Shown here in pieces: positions 11,231-21,598 of a stretch of DNA of 64,000 nt. The stretch is from an uncultured Lysobacteraceae bacterium. GTDB taxonomy: Bacteria > Pseudomonadota > Gammaproteobacteria > Xanthomonadales > Xanthomonadaceae. How positions within the stretch are numbered: position 1 is the stretch's first letter; the number at the start of each line of letters is the position of its first letter. The stretch spans positions 173,800-237,799 of the forward strand of contig CADECF010000003.1 in assembly GCA_902825775.1 (NCBI GenBank). Direction: 5' to 3'. The position numbers and the translations under genes were made by a program. The notes beneath the pieces are model-generated. The model was not told the origin of the DNA. It saw only the letters and a list, made by a program, of their open reading frames with translations, and did not search any database.

Positions 11231-11986
11231 ATGCGTCAAATGCTGTACTGCGGCGTTTTGTTATTCGCGAGCTCGATCGCCGGGCCGGGCGGAGCGCGCG
11301 CGCAGCTCGACGAAAACTACGACGAGAAGTTGAAGGAGTACCGCGAACAGCTTCCCAGCGGCGTCGTGCGTTGCGAATCCGATGAAGGCCGCACCCGGCA
11401 GTGCCCCGCAGATACGCGCGGCGGGGTGAAGTTGGTGCGTCAATTGTCCGATTCCGGTTGCGTGGAAGGACAGACCTGGGGATTCAGCCGCAACGGCGTC
11501 TGGGTGACGCAAGGCTGCCGCGCCGAGTTCGCAGTCGGTTATGGCAGCCGCCGCAGCGCGGCCTACGATCGCGGCATTTTCCGCTGCGAATCCGCCGATG
11601 GCCGATGGCATCTGTGCCCGCTGAAGGAACCCGGGCGCGTCGATCTGGTCAAGCAACTCTCGCGCAACGATTGCATCCGCGATCAAAGCTGGGGCCGCGA
11701 CAACCGCGGCGTCTGGGTCGCGCAAGGCTGCCGCGGCGAATTCCGCATGGCCGGCGGCTGGCGCAGCAGCGATGAAGACGCGCGTTACGGCCAGGTCGGC
11801 GTCGACTTCCTGCGCTGCGAATCCAAGGGCGGCGGCGAGCGCCGCTGTCCGATACAGGTCGACGAGAGCGTGCGCATGGTGCGACAACTGTCCAATAGCG
11901 CCTGCATCCAGGATCAGACCTGGGGCTGGAGCGGCGAGGGCATCTGGGTGCGCGGCGGCTGTCGCGCCGAGTTCGAAGTTCGCTGA
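11231..11986 (+). CDS. exported DUF3011 protein with three repeats
   Basis: 251 residues, with a signal peptide ending near ARAQ (about residue 24). The mature part is three DUF3011-type repeats, at about 45-105, 113-170 and 185-248. Each carries the pattern RCES...RxCP...V+LVRQLS...C...WG...G+WV...GCRAEF. The evenly spaced Cys pairs suggest disulfide-bonded periplasmic or secreted domains. The family is of unknown function and is frequent in xanthomonads. I use ATG 11231 because it creates the signal peptide; the frame runs upstream without an obvious ribosome site. Function not assigned. Confidence 0.85.
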   Translation: MRQMLYCGVLLFASSIAGPGGARAQLDENYDEKLKEYREQLPSGVVRCESDEGRTRQCPADTRGGVKLVRQLSDSGCVEGQTWGFSRNGVWVTQGCRAEFAVGYGSRRSAAYDRGIFRCESADGRWHLCPLKEPGRVDLVKQLSRNDCIRDQSWGRDNRGVWVAQGCRGEFRMAGGWRSSDEDARYGQVGVDFLRCESKGGGERRCPIQVDESVRMVRQLSNSACIQDQTWGWSGEGIWVRGGCRAEFEVR

Positions 11987-12020
11987 AGGCCGTGCGTGCT
12001 CGCATAGAGTCGTTCTTTTC

Positions 12021-12252
12021 AGCCGTCATTCCCGCGAAGGCGGGAATCCAGTGACGTGGCTTTAGCCCTCTCCCGCATCGCGGGAGAGGGTTGGGTGAGG
12101 GCGCGCGGGGTGACAGGTCGCGTCGTCGCGATCTGGAGAGGCTTTAAAGTCATTGGATTACTCGCTTCGCTCGCCCTTCGGGCCATCTGCTCGCGCAGAT
12201 GTTCGCTACGGCCTTCGGCCTTCGCAGTCTCGCCTTCGCGGGAATGACGGCT
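12021..12252. mobile_element. structured repeat element with 20 bp terminal inverted repeats, copy 1 (class G)
   Basis: A 232 bp unit begins AGCCGTCATTCCCGCGAAGG and ends in the exact reverse complement. Inside are a hairpin of class H sequence (CTCTCCCGCATCGCGGGAGA, then GGGTTGGGTGAGGG), a spacer and several small hairpins, including ATCTGC/GCAGAT at 12185-12200. No credible reading frame is present. A second, longer copy lies at 37275-37591. It looks like a non-autonomous, MITE-like unit. It fills most of the 322-base gap before mtnA. Confidence 0.8.
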
Positions 12253-12308
12253 TAAAAGCTAAAGCAATTGCCACAAAGCGCAGCCTTCCGCATTGCTAAA
12301 CTAGCGCC

Positions 12309-13367
12309 ATGGCCAACAGCATCGAATACGACCGTTACGACCGCATTCGCCCGATCCGCTGGACAGGCGAAGCATTGGAACTGCTCGACCAGCGCAAACT
12401 ACCGTTCACGGTCGAATACCTCACTTCCGCCACCAGCGACGAAGTCGCCGCCGCCATCCATGCGCTCGCCGTACGTGGCGCGCCCGCGATCGGCATCGCG
12501 GCGGCCTGGGGTGCCGTATTGGCGGCGCGCGAGATCGACGCGGTCGATGGCGGGACCGCCGCCGCGAAACTCGAACCGGCTCTGCAGCGGCTCAACGCGG
12601 CGCGGCCGACGGCGGTGAATCTCGCCTGGGCACTGGCGCGCATGCGCCGCGCACTGGCCGGCGCCGGCAGCGACTGGCGCAATGTGCTCGAACGCGAAGC
12701 GCGCGCTATCGAAACCGAAGATCTGGCCGCCAACCGCCGGATGGGCGAGATGGGCGCCAGCCTGATCGCGCCGGGCAGCGGCGTGCTTACCCATTGCAAT
12801 ACCGGCTCGCTGGCCACCGCCGGCTTCGGCACGGCTTTGGGCGTGATCCGCGCGGGCGTGGCCCAGGGCCGCATCGGCAAAGTGTTCGCAGACGAAACGC
12901 GCCCGTGGATGCAGGGCTCGCGCCTGACCGTATGGGAGCTGCAGCAGGACGGCATCGACGCCACTCTGATCGCCGATGCCGCCGCTTCGCATCTGATGAA
13001 GAGCGGGCAAGTGGACTGGGTGGTGGTCGGCGCCGACCGCATCTGCGCCAACGGCGACACCGCCAACAAGATCGGCACCTACCAGTTGGCGATCTCCGCG
13101 AGACATCACGGCAAAAAGTTCATGGTGGTGGCGCCGTCGTCGACGGTCGACATGGACACGCCCAGCGGCGACCTGATCGAAATCGAAGAGCGCGATCCGA
13201 GCGAATTGCTCGGCGTATCCGGGAGCCGCACGGTGGCCGACGGCATCCAGGCCTGGAATCCGGTATTCGACGTGACGCCGGCCGAATTGATCGACGCGAT
13301 CGTCACCGAGAAGGGCATCGTCGAGCATCCCGATGCCGAGCGTATGCGGGCCGTTTTCGGCGCCTGA
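12309..13367 (+). CDS. mtnA: S-methyl-5-thioribose-1-phosphate isomerase
   Basis: 352 residues of the eIF2B-like isomerase fold. MtnA converts methylthioribose-1-phosphate to methylthioribulose-1-phosphate in methionine salvage. Family landmarks are the [13 protein letters not shown] loop, [18 protein letters not shown] with the catalytic cysteine, and [23 protein letters not shown] with the catalytic aspartate. The start ATG 12309 gives the usual family length. No other salvage gene is adjacent, as is common in xanthomonads. The upstream neighbour is a repeat element, and the promoter must lie in the 56 bases between them or within the element. Confidence 0.95.
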   Translation: MANSIEYDRYDRIRPIRWTGEALELLDQRKLPFTVEYLTSATSDEVAAAIHALAVRGAPAIGIAAAWGAVLAAREIDAVDGGTAAAKLEPALQRLNAARPTAVNLAWALARMRRALAGAGSDWRNVLEREARAIETEDLAANRRMGEMGASLIAPGSGVLTHCNTGSLATAGFGTALGVIRAGVAQGRIGKVFADETRPWMQGSRLTVWELQQDGIDATLIADAAASHLMKSGQVDWVVVGADRICANGDTANKIGTYQLAISARHHGKKFMVVAPSSTVDMDTPSGDLIEIEERDPSELLGVSGSRTVADGIQAWNPVFDVTPAELIDAIVTEKGIVEHPDAERMRAVFGA

Positions 13368-13375
13368 GTGGGCTT

Positions 13376-13442
13376 TGTGGGAGCGGCTTTAGCCGCGAGC
13401 TCTTCCCGTCCCCAAAGGCTCGCGGCTAAAGCCGCTCCCACA
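13376..13442. repeat. palindromic repeat, class A (TGTGGGAGCGGCTTTAGCCG)
   Basis: Near-perfect inverted arms TGTGGGAGCGGCTTTAGCCG plus CGAGC and complement enclose about 17 bases, starting 9 bases after the mtnA stop. Other class A copies are at 7939 (half), 23963, 34936, 51264 and 56230. Confidence 0.92.
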
Positions 13443-13533
13443 AAAAGCGAGCTATCGCAGAGGGTTTGAGACCGGGTCTCGGCCGCAATCAGAAAATGAT
13501 GCCCAAGTGCCTGTTTCTACGAAGGTTTTAGGC

Positions 13534-13562
13534 GGTTTCACAAGCCGTTTCTGTGGTATGAT
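13534..13562 (+). promoter_or_regulatory. probable gyrA promoter
   Basis: TATGAT at 13557-13562 is a near-consensus -10 box. The -35 region (GGTTTC or GTTTCA at 13534-13540) is weak. This puts transcription about 90 bases before the gyrA ATG. Confidence 0.45.
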
Positions 13563-13657
13563 TTCACGTCTCCGAAACCGGCCCATTTCCGGCATCGCGG
13601 ACCCCCGGTCCGCAGGTCGGCCTTGGGCGTGCAAACCCCTTCAAATACGGACCCCTG

Positions 13658-16258
13658 ATGGCAGAACTCGCCAAGGAAATCATCCCCGTCAATCTCGAAG
13701 ACGAGATGCGCCGCAGCTACCTGGATTACGCCATGAGCGTGATCGTGGGGCGCGCGCTTCCCGACGTCCGCGACGGCCTCAAGCCGGTACACCGGCGCGT
13801 GTTGTTCGCGATGAACGAGCTAGGCACCCACGCCAACAAGCCGCACGTGAAGTCGGCGCGCATCGTCGGCGACGTGATCGGTAAATACCACCCGCACGGC
13901 GACCAGTCGGTATACGACACGCTGGTGCGCATGGCGCAGCCGTTCTCGCTGCGCTATCTGTTGGTCGACGGCCAGGGCAACTTCGGTTCGGTCGACGGCG
14001 ACGACGCCGCGGCGATGCGCTACACCGAAGCGCGCATGACCCGGCTCACCCACGAGCTGCTGGCGGATATCGACAAGGAAACCGTCGACTTCCAGCTCAA
14101 CTACGACGAGAAGGAAAACGAACCGACCGTCCTGCCGACGCGGTTCCCGAACCTGCTGGTCAACGGTTCGGCCGGCATCGCAGTGGGCATGGCCACCAAT
14201 ATCCCGCCGCACAACCTGAGCGAAGTGATCGCGGCCACGATCGCGCTGATCGACGATCCGCAGATCGACATCGAAGGGCTGATGCAGCACATTCCAGGTC
14301 CGGATTTCCCCACCGCCGGCATCATCAACGGCGTCGGCGGCATCCACCTGGCCTACCGCACCGGCCGCGGCCGCGTGCGCATGCGCGCAAAGGCCGATAT
14401 CGAGATCAACGACGACAACGGCCGCGAGGCGATCGTCGTCACCGAGATCCCGTACCAGGTCAACAAGTCGCGATTGATCGAAAAAATCGCGGAACTGGTC
14501 AAAGAGAAGAAGCTGGAAGGCATCAGCGAGCTGCGCGACGAGTCCGACAAGGACGGCATGCGCATCTACATCGAGATCAAGCGCGGCGATGCCGCGGACG
14601 TGGTGCTCAATAACCTGTATTCGCAGACGCCGATGGAATCGGTGTTCGGCATCAACATGGTGGCGCTGGTCGACGGCCGCCCGCAGCTGCTCAATCTCAA
14701 GCAGATGCTCGAAGCGTTCGTCCGCCACCGCCGCGAAGTGGTGACGCGCCGGACCATCTTCGAACTGCGCAAGGCGCGCAACCGCGCCCACATCTTGGAA
14801 GGCCTGACGGTCGCGCTGGCCAACATCGACGAGATGATCGAGCTGATCAAGACCTCGGCGAACCCGAACGAAGCGCGCGAGCGCATGCTGGCCAAGACCT
14901 GGGAACCGGGCCTGGTCGGCGCACTGTTGGGCGCGGCAGGTGCGGAGGCCTCGCGTCCGGAGGACTTGTCCAAGTCGATCGGTTTGATCGATGGGCGCTA
15001 TCAGCTGTCCGAGGCGCAGGCCAAGGAAATCCTGGAAATGCGCCTGCATCGCCTGACCGGGCTGGAGCAGGAAAAGCTCACCGACGAATACAAGCAGTTG
15101 CTGGAAACCATCCGTGGCCTGATCGAGATCCTCGAGAATCCCGACGTGCTGATGGAAGTGATCCGCACCGAGTTGCGCAACGTCAAGGAAGAGTTCGGCG
15201 ACGCGCGCCGCAGCGAAATCCGCGCCAGCGAAGAAGATCTGGACATCCTCGACCTGATCGCGCCGGAAGACGTGGTGGTGACGCTGTCGCACGCCGGTTA
15301 CGCCAAGCGCCAGCCGGCCAGCGCCTATCGCGCCCAGCGGCGCGGCGGGCGCGGACGCTCCGCGGCGGCGACCAAAGACGAGGATTTCATCGACCAGCTG
15401 TGGCTGGTGAACACGCACGACACGCTGCTCACCTTCACCAGCGCCGGCCGCGTATTCTGGCTGTCGGTGCACCAACTGCCCGATGCCGGCCCGAACGCGC
15501 GCGGCCGCCCGATCGTCAACTGGATCCCGCTGGAACAGGGCGAACAGGTGCAGGCCGTGCTGCCGGTGCGCGAATACGCAGAAGGCCAGTACGTGCTGTT
15601 CGCCACGCGCAACGGCACGGTCAAGAAGACGCCGCTGCCCGAATTCGCTTATCGCCTGCAGCGCGGCAAGATCGCGATCAGCCTGGACGATGGCGACGCG
15701 CTGATCGGCGTGGCCCTGACCGACGGCGAACGCGACGTGATGCTGTTCGCCTCCAACGGCAAGGCCGTGCGCTTCGACGAAGCTGCCGTCCGCGCCATGG
15801 GCCGCACCGCCACCGGCGTGCGCGGGATCCGCCTGGCCGAGGGCGAGTCGGTGCAGAGCCTGGTGGTGGTGGAAGGCGATGGCGACATCCTCACCGCCAG
15901 CGAGCGCGGCTTCGGCAAGCGCACCCCGGTCGCGGACTATCCGCGCAAGGGTCGCGGCACGCAGGGCGTGATCGCGCTGCAGACCACGGCGCGCAACGGC
16001 AAGCTGGTTGGCGCGATCCAGCTTAGCGATCACCACGAAGTGCTGTTGATCTCCGACGGCGGCACCCTGGTGCGCACCCGGGCTGCGGAGATTTCGCAGG
16101 TCGGCCGCAATACCCAGGGCGTGACCCTGATCCGGTTGGCCGACGACGAGAGTTTGCAGGCCATCGAGCGGCTGGACGCGTCGCTGGATGAGGGCGAGCA
16201 GGGCGAGGAGGCCGCCGATGCGGGCGCCAGTCCGCCGGAACAGCATCCGTCCGTCTAA
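13658..16258 (+). CDS. gyrA: DNA gyrase subunit A
   Basis: 866 residues. The N-terminal breakage-reunion domain carries the catalytic Tyr122 in [10 protein letters not shown]. The C-terminal beta-pinwheel contains the GyrA box QRRGGRG near residue 562, which marks it as gyrase rather than ParC, and the tail is acidic. Numbering matches E. coli exactly across the quinolone region, where residue 83 is Gln (codon 13904-13906) and 87 is Asp. GyrA with GyrB introduces negative supercoils. The start [28 protein letters not shown] is the conserved family N-terminus, though the ribosome site before ATG 13658 is weak. Confidence 0.98.
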   Translation: MAELAKEIIPVNLEDEMRRSYLDYAMSVIVGRALPDVRDGLKPVHRRVLFAMNELGTHANKPHVKSARIVGDVIGKYHPHGDQSVYDTLVRMAQPFSLRYLLVDGQGNFGSVDGDDAAAMRYTEARMTRLTHELLADIDKETVDFQLNYDEKENEPTVLPTRFPNLLVNGSAGIAVGMATNIPPHNLSEVIAATIALIDDPQIDIEGLMQHIPGPDFPTAGIINGVGGIHLAYRTGRGRVRMRAKADIEINDDNGREAIVVTEIPYQVNKSRLIEKIAELVKEKKLEGISELRDESDKDGMRIYIEIKRGDAADVVLNNLYSQTPMESVFGINMVALVDGRPQLLNLKQMLEAFVRHRREVVTRRTIFELRKARNRAHILEGLTVALANIDEMIELIKTSANPNEARERMLAKTWEPGLVGALLGAAGAEASRPEDLSKSIGLIDGRYQLSEAQAKEILEMRLHRLTGLEQEKLTDEYKQLLETIRGLIEILENPDVLMEVIRTELRNVKEEFGDARRSEIRASEEDLDILDLIAPEDVVVTLSHAGYAKRQPASAYRAQRRGGRGRSAAATKDEDFIDQLWLVNTHDTLLTFTSAGRVFWLSVHQLPDAGPNARGRPIVNWIPLEQGEQVQAVLPVREYAEGQYVLFATRNGTVKKTPLPEFAYRLQRGKIAISLDDGDALIGVALTDGERDVMLFASNGKAVRFDEAAVRAMGRTATGVRGIRLAEGESVQSLVVVEGDGDILTASERGFGKRTPVADYPRKGRGTQGVIALQTTARNGKLVGAIQLSDHHEVLLISDGGTLVRTRAAEISQVGRNTQGVTLIRLADDESLQAIERLDASLDEGEQGEEAADAGASPPEQHPSV

Positions 16259-16275
16259 GAGTGCGCGCTAATTGA

Positions 16276-16442
16276 CCTTCTCCCCTCGGGAGAAGGTGGC
16301 GCGCAGCGCCGGATGAGGGTGCGGCGAAGCCACGATCATTGCTGGTCGCGGCATTCGTAGAACAAGCTGTGTTTCTCGCGAACTCGAGCGATGTCGCTCC
16401 GCCGAACCCTCACCCCAACCCCTCTCCCGACGGGAGAGGGGC
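16276..16442. repeat. composite repeat, class H (two hairpins)
   Basis: It starts with the hairpin CCTTCTCCCCTCGGGAGAAG, has a variable centre, and ends with CCCTCACCCCAACCCCTCTC running into a second hairpin with GGGAGAGGGGC. Copies lie at 28903-29016 and 30468-30584. The centre of this copy differs from those two. Confidence 0.88.
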
Positions 16443-16528
16443 TTTGGTTTCGGCGCATTTGAAGCGACCGCTTTCTGCTCACTTCTTCGTCATATACTCG
16501 AATCGACTCGAAGGAATGGGGAAGGGGC

Positions 16529-19500
16529 ATGCGCAATCACGGCGTCGTGGCGACCGGAAGGGTAGCCAAGGTCTTGCTGGTACTACTTCTGTCGCTGAGT
16601 TTCGCCGCCTGCAAGCGCGACGACCACGGCCAGCTGCCGCCGCCCAGCGGTGAGGCGATCAAGGCCAAGCCCGAACAGGTGCAGGGGTTCGCTTTAGCCT
16701 CCGCATATCCCGACCAGCACGATGGCGATCTGGCCATCGCCCTGGAATTCACCCGGCCGTTGGTCGGTACGCAATCCTTCGACCAACTGATCGTGGTCAC
16801 CGGTCCCGGTGGCGCCGTCGTCAAGGGTAGTTGGGTGCTGGACAAGGGCGGCAAGATTCTGCGCTTCCCCTATGTGGAAGCGAGCAAGGAATACGAAGTC
16901 ACGCTCCGCGCCGGCTTGAGCGCCGCGGACGGCAACCGCCTCGGCAAGGATTCGACGCAAAAGGTCTACACCGGCCCTCTGGATCCGGTGGTCGGCTTTG
17001 CCTCACAGGGCAGCGTGCTGCCGGCCAAGGAATCGCGCGGCCTGCCGGTGGTGTCGGTCAACGTGAAGGAAGTCGACGTCGAATTCCTGAAAGTGCCCGA
17101 CAAGTCGCTGCCGAAATTCTTCGCCGAATACCAGCGCGGCGGCCGCCGCGGCAGTTGGGAACTGGAACGCGATTACGACGACAACGTGCCGCTGTCCAAA
17201 CTAGCCGAGCCGGTTTACGTCAACCGCTTCGTGCTGGGCGGAAAGCCCAACGAGCGCATGCTGACCTACCTGCCGGTGCAGGACATCGCAGAATTGCAGG
17301 AACCGGGCCTGTATTTCGCGGTGATGAAGCGTTCGGGCCAGTTCCAGGACCAGTTCGAGACCGCGTACTTCACCGTCAGCGACGTCGGCCTGCACGCGCG
17401 CGCGTACAAGGACAAGTTGTTCGTGCATACCGCTTCGCTGGCCAACGGCGCGGCGCTCAGCGGCGTCGAATTGCGCATCCTCGACGCCAACGGCGAAGCG
17501 GTGCTGAAGGGCGAAACCGATGCCAACGGCAACGCGCTGCTCAATTACAAACTGGATGCGGCGCACGTGCTCACCGCCACGCGCGGCAAGGACGTATCGC
17601 TGCTGCCGTTCAACCAGCCGGCGCTGGACCTTTCCGAATTCGCCGTCGCCGGCCGAGAGCAGGCCTGGTTCGATGTGTTCGCCTGGTCCGGCCGCGATTT
17701 GTATCGTCCCGGCGAGACCGTGCGCCTGTCCGCGCTGCTGCGCGACCAGGACGGTAAGCCCACCAAGCCGCAGCCGCTATTCCTGCGCTTGAAGCAGCCG
17801 GACGGAAAAACCTTCGACGAACGCCGTATCGAACCGGGCGCGCAGGGTTATTTCTCCTACGAAAAGCTGATTCCGTCCGAAGCGCCCACGGGGCGCTGGC
17901 AGGTCGAGTTCCGCACCGACCCGGACAGCAAGGAAGCGGTGCAGGGCATGACCTTGCGCATCGAGGAATTCCTGCCCGAGCGTATGAAGCTGGATCTGGA
18001 AGCGCCGGCGGTGCTTAAACCCGGACAGCCGCTCAAACTGCAAGCCATCGGCGCCTATCTTTATGGCGCGCCGGCGGCCGGCAACCGTTTCACCGCGAAG
18101 CTTGCGGTGGCCGTCGAACAACATCCGGTCGAGAAGCTGCCGGGTTACTTCTTCGGCGATCCCACCCTGGAGCTGCCGAAGGACGCCAAGGACGTCGTGG
18201 ATACCGAGCTCGATGCCCAGGGCAAGTTGCAACAGGACCTCGCACTGCCCGAAGAGGCCAAGCCTGTCGGCCCGATCGGCGCGGTAGTTTCCGGCAGCGT
18301 TTACGAAACCGGCGGCCGCACCGTCACCCGCACGCTCAAGCGCGTGCTGTGGCCCAACGATGTGCTGGTCGGCGTGCGGCCGATGTTCGACGACAAGGAC
18401 GGCGCCGATTCCAACGCCGCCGCGCGTTTCGAGTTGCTGCGCGTGGATGCCGCGGGCAACCCGCACGCCGGCAAGGGCCTGAAGGTCACGCTGGTCCGCG
18501 AGCGCCGCGACTACCATTGGAACTACGACGACGAAGGCGGTTGGGATTACGACTTCACGCGTCGCTTCGAAAACGTCGAGACCAAAACGGTCGATGTCGG
18601 CACGACCGCCGCGCGCTTCGATTTCCCGGTGGAGTGGGGCGAGTATCGCGTCGACGTATTCGATCCCGCCACCGGCCTGACCAGCCGCTATCCCTTCACC
18701 GCCGGCTGGAGCTGGGACGACCAGAACCGCGGCAGCGACGCGCGTCCCGACAAGGTCAAACTGTCGCTGGACAAGACCCAGTACCGCGCCGGCGACAAAC
18801 TCAAGGTCACGCTGACGCCGCCGCACGACGGCAAGGGCGTGCTGATGGTCGAAAGCGACCATATGCTCTACGTGCAGGACATCGAAGCGAAGGCCGGCAG
18901 CACCTTCGAAATCCCTGTGACGCAGGAGTGGGAGCGCCACGACGTCTACGTGACGGCGCTGGTATTCCGCGGCGGCAGTGCGCCCAGCAAAATCACGCCG
19001 GCGCGCGCGGTCGGCGTGGCGCACGTGCCGATGGACCGGCGCGACCGCAGGGTGAGCGTGGGCTTGTCGATACCGCAGCAGATGCGGCCGGAGCAGGATC
19101 TGAAGGCTACCGTCGCAGTGCCGGACCTGGCCGGAAAAGAAGCCTATGTCACGGTGTCCGCGGTCGACGTCGGTATCCTCAACATCACCCGTTTCCCGGT
19201 GCCCGATGCCAACGCGCATTTCTTCGCGCAGCGGCGCCTGGGCGTGGATGCCTATGATTTGTACGGCCGCGTCATCGAAAGTTTCGAAGGCGGCGTCGCC
19301 AAGATCCGTTTCGGCGGCGACATGGCCTTGCAACCGCTGTCGCAGGCGAGGCGGCCGACGTCGCGCGTGCAAACCGTGGACCTGTTCGCAGGGCCCGTGA
19401 AGCTGGATGCGAATGGCGTGGCGAGGATCAAGCTGGCCGTGCCTGATTTCAACGGCACCTTGCGCGTGTCGGCGCTGGTCTATTCCGATCAGCGTTACGG

Positions 19501-21439
19501 CAATCGAGACAAGGAGTTGCTGGTGCGCGCACCGATCGTGGCCGAAGCCAGTCTGCCGCGCGTGTTGGCGCCGGGCGACCGCAGCACGGTCACGCTGGAT
19601 GTGCAGAACTTCACCGGCAAACCCGGCGACTTCAAGATCCGCGTCGATGGCGAAGGCCCGCTCGGGATCGCCGACAACGCGCGCAGCGCCAAATTGGCGG
19701 GCGATGCGAAGACGACACTCAGCTTCCCGTTGGTGGCGAAGGAGGGCTACACCACGGCCAAAGTGCGCGTGCGCGTGGACGGCAACGGCTTCAAGGTCGA
19801 TCGCCGTTACGACGTGCCGGTGCGCGCGGCGTGGCCGGGCGTGCTGCGTGCGCAGACGCGCGTGCTGGATCCTGTGGCGCCGGTATCGCTCGGCGCGGAT
19901 TTCGCCGACGGGCTGATGGCCGATTCGGTCAGCGCCCGCATGACGATCAGCGCGTTGCCGCCTATCCCGTTCGCCAGCGTGTTGAAAGGCGCGCTCGAGT
20001 ATCCGTATGGCTGCGCCGAGCAGACCACCAGCAAGGGCTATGCGGCATTGCTGCTCGACGAGCCGACCGCGAAGATGCTCGGCGTCAAAGGCCTGGACGC
20101 GAAACAACGCCGCGCACGCCTGGAAGGCGCGTTCGGCAGGCTGGCATCGATGCAGGTCGGCAACGGCCATTTCTCGATGTGGGGCGACGACGATTACGTC
20201 AACCCGGGCCTGACGCCGTACATCGTCGAATTCCTGCTCGATGCGCGCGACGCCGGTTTCAATGTTCCCGACGGCGTACTGCAGAAGGCGCTGACCCGCC
20301 TCAACGAGGACCTGCTCGGCGGCGGCGCGCCGTTCTACGGCTACGACAACCGCGATCATCTGAAATTCGCCTATCAGGCGCATGCGGGTTACGTGTTGGC
20401 GCGCGTCAACCGGGCGCCGCTGGGCACGCTGCGCGCGTTGTACGACAACGACCGCAACAAGTCGCTGACCGGCCTGTCGCTGGTGCATTTGGGCTTGGCG
20501 CTGTCGCTGCAAGGCGACAAGAACCGCGGCCAGAAGGCGATCTCGCAAGGCTTCGCGTTGCGCAAAGAGCGGCCGGAATATCTGGGCGATTACGGCACCT
20601 CATTGCGCGACGAGGCGCTGATGATCGCGTTGACTCACGAACGCGGCTTGAACAAACCCGAGTACGACGCGCGCGTTGTCGACATGGGCCGCGAACTGGA
20701 TGCGCGCCGCAACCGGCAATGGACCTACTTCAGTACGCAGGAGCAAGTCGCGTTGGGCCGCGTCGGCAAGGCCTTGCTCGCCCAGCAGGGCAAACAGTTC
20801 AGCGGCACTTTGCAGGTCGGCGATCTGGCCGAGGACATTCCCAGCGCCAAGCTGTGGGGCCGAGATTTCGATTACGCCACGCTGAACCGCGGCGTGCGTT
20901 TCGCGCCGGAAGGGCAGGGCCCGTTGTACGTGAGCTTGGAGGCCGCCGGCATCCCGCGCAGCGCACCTGCGCCGGACAACAGCGTGCTCAATGTCGAGCG
21001 CAAGTGGTACACGCCGGACGGCAAGTCCTGGGCGGGTGGAAAATTGCGCGAAGGCGACGCGTTGATCGTCGCGGTCAGCATCACCGCCAGCCGCGCCATG
21101 CCCGATGCCTTGCTCACCGATCTGCTGCCGGCGGGGTTGGAGATCGAAAACTTCAACCTCAGCGATGCCAAGCAGTGGGCGGATGTGGTGGTAGACGGCA
21201 TCGAGATCACCGACCGCGGCAGCGCGGCCGAAGTGCGGCACGAGGAGTACCGCGACGACCGTTACGTGGCTGCGCTCAAGCTGGAAAACAACGACAGAGC
21301 CCGCGTGTTCTATCTGGTGCGCGCCGTGACGCCCGGCACCTACACCGTGCCGCCGCCGCTGGTGGAGGACATGTACCGGCCGGATTTGCGCGGCGTGGGC
21401 AAGTCGAATCCGGCGACGATTACGGTGGTGCAGCCGTAG
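16529..21439 (+). CDS. bacterial alpha-2-macroglobulin lipoprotein (YfhM-type)
   Basis: 1636 residues. A lipoprotein signal ends in the lipobox LSFAAC with Cys28, so the protein should be membrane-anchored in the periplasm. Successive macroglobulin-like beta domains fill the first two thirds. The thioester motif CAEQ (Cys1162) lies in YPYGCAEQTTSKGY, followed by the helical complement-like domain. Bacterial A2Ms trap proteases by a covalent thioester after bait-region cleavage. An intact CxEQ marks it as the thioester-competent type. The pbpC gene follows, the classic pairing that suggests joint protection of the periplasm when the wall is breached. A strong AAGGGG site precedes ATG 16529. 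Confidence 0.95.
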   Translation: MRNHGVVATGRVAKVLLVLLLSLSFAACKRDDHGQLPPPSGEAIKAKPEQVQGFALASAYPDQHDGDLAIALEFTRPLVGTQSFDQLIVVTGPGGAVVKGSWVLDKGGKILRFPYVEASKEYEVTLRAGLSAADGNRLGKDSTQKVYTGPLDPVVGFASQGSVLPAKESRGLPVVSVNVKEVDVEFLKVPDKSLPKFFAEYQRGGRRGSWELERDYDDNVPLSKLAEPVYVNRFVLGGKPNERMLTYLPVQDIAELQEPGLYFAVMKRSGQFQDQFETAYFTVSDVGLHARAYKDKLFVHTASLANGAALSGVELRILDANGEAVLKGETDANGNALLNYKLDAAHVLTATRGKDVSLLPFNQPALDLSEFAVAGREQAWFDVFAWSGRDLYRPGETVRLSALLRDQDGKPTKPQPLFLRLKQPDGKTFDERRIEPGAQGYFSYEKLIPSEAPTGRWQVEFRTDPDSKEAVQGMTLRIEEFLPERMKLDLEAPAVLKPGQPLKLQAIGAYLYGAPAAGNRFTAKLAVAVEQHPVEKLPGYFFGDPTLELPKDAKDVVDTELDAQGKLQQDLALPEEAKPVGPIGAVVSGSVYETGGRTVTRTLKRVLWPNDVLVGVRPMFDDKDGADSNAAARFELLRVDAAGNPHAGKGLKVTLVRERRDYHWNYDDEGGWDYDFTRRFENVETKTVDVGTTAARFDFPVEWGEYRVDVFDPATGLTSRYPFTAGWSWDDQNRGSDARPDKVKLSLDKTQYRAGDKLKVTLTPPHDGKGVLMVESDHMLYVQDIEAKAGSTFEIPVTQEWERHDVYVTALVFRGGSAPSKITPARAVGVAHVPMDRRDRRVSVGLSIPQQMRPEQDLKATVAVPDLAGKEAYVTVSAVDVGILNITRFPVPDANAHFFAQRRLGVDAYDLYGRVIESFEGGVAKIRFGGDMALQPLSQARRPTSRVQTVDLFAGPVKLDANGVARIKLAVPDFNGTLRVSALVYSDQRYGNRDKELLVRAPIVAEASLPRVLAPGDRSTVTLDVQNFTGKPGDFKIRVDGEGPLGIADNARSAKLAGDAKTTLSFPLVAKEGYTTAKVRVRVDGNGFKVDRRYDVPVRAAWPGVLRAQTRVLDPVAPVSLGADFADGLMADSVSARMTISALPPIPFASVLKGALEYPYGCAEQTTSKGYAALLLDEPTAKMLGVKGLDAKQRRARLEGAFGRLASMQVGNGHFSMWGDDDYVNPGLTPYIVEFLLDARDAGFNVPDGVLQKALTRLNEDLLGGGAPFYGYDNRDHLKFAYQAHAGYVLARVNRAPLGTLRALYDNDRNKSLTGLSLVHLGLALSLQGDKNRGQKAISQGFALRKERPEYLGDYGTSLRDEALMIALTHERGLNKPEYDARVVDMGRELDARRNRQWTYFSTQEQVALGRVGKALLAQQGKQFSGTLQVGDLAEDIPSAKLWGRDFDYATLNRGVRFAPEGQGPLYVSLEAAGIPRSAPAPDNSVLNVERKWYTPDGKSWAGGKLREGDALIVAVSITASRAMPDALLTDLLPAGLEIENFNLSDAKQWADVVVDGIEITDRGSAAEVRHEEYRDDRYVAALKLENNDRARVFYLVRAVTPGTYTVPPPLVEDMYRPDLRGVGKSNPATITVVQP

Positions 21440-21488
21440 ATCGGGAATGGCTTGTGCAACCCGTCAGCGATGCCGGGTTGCCAAGTCC

Positions 21489-21598
21489 CCGTCATCCCAG
21501 CGAACGCTGGGACCCATTTGATCTTGCTCTCGTTTTACCTGGAAATTGAAAAGCATAAGCAAAATCAAGTTGGGTCCCAGCGTTCGCTGGGATGACGG
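21489..21598. repeat. palindromic repeat, class F, overlapping the pbpC start
   Basis: Arms CCGTCATCCCAGCGAACGCT plus GGGACCCA and complement enclose about 55 bases. The flanks just inside the arms (GATCTTGCT on the left, CATAAGCAAAAT on the right) match the two ends of the GIY-YIG element at 27844-28253, so this looks like an internally deleted copy. The pbpC start lies inside it. Confidence 0.85.

Noticed and set aside
12056-12247. Small open frame inside the class G element as a gene
   Set aside because: It consists of hairpin sequence, has no ribosome site, and is not kept in the second copy at 37275.
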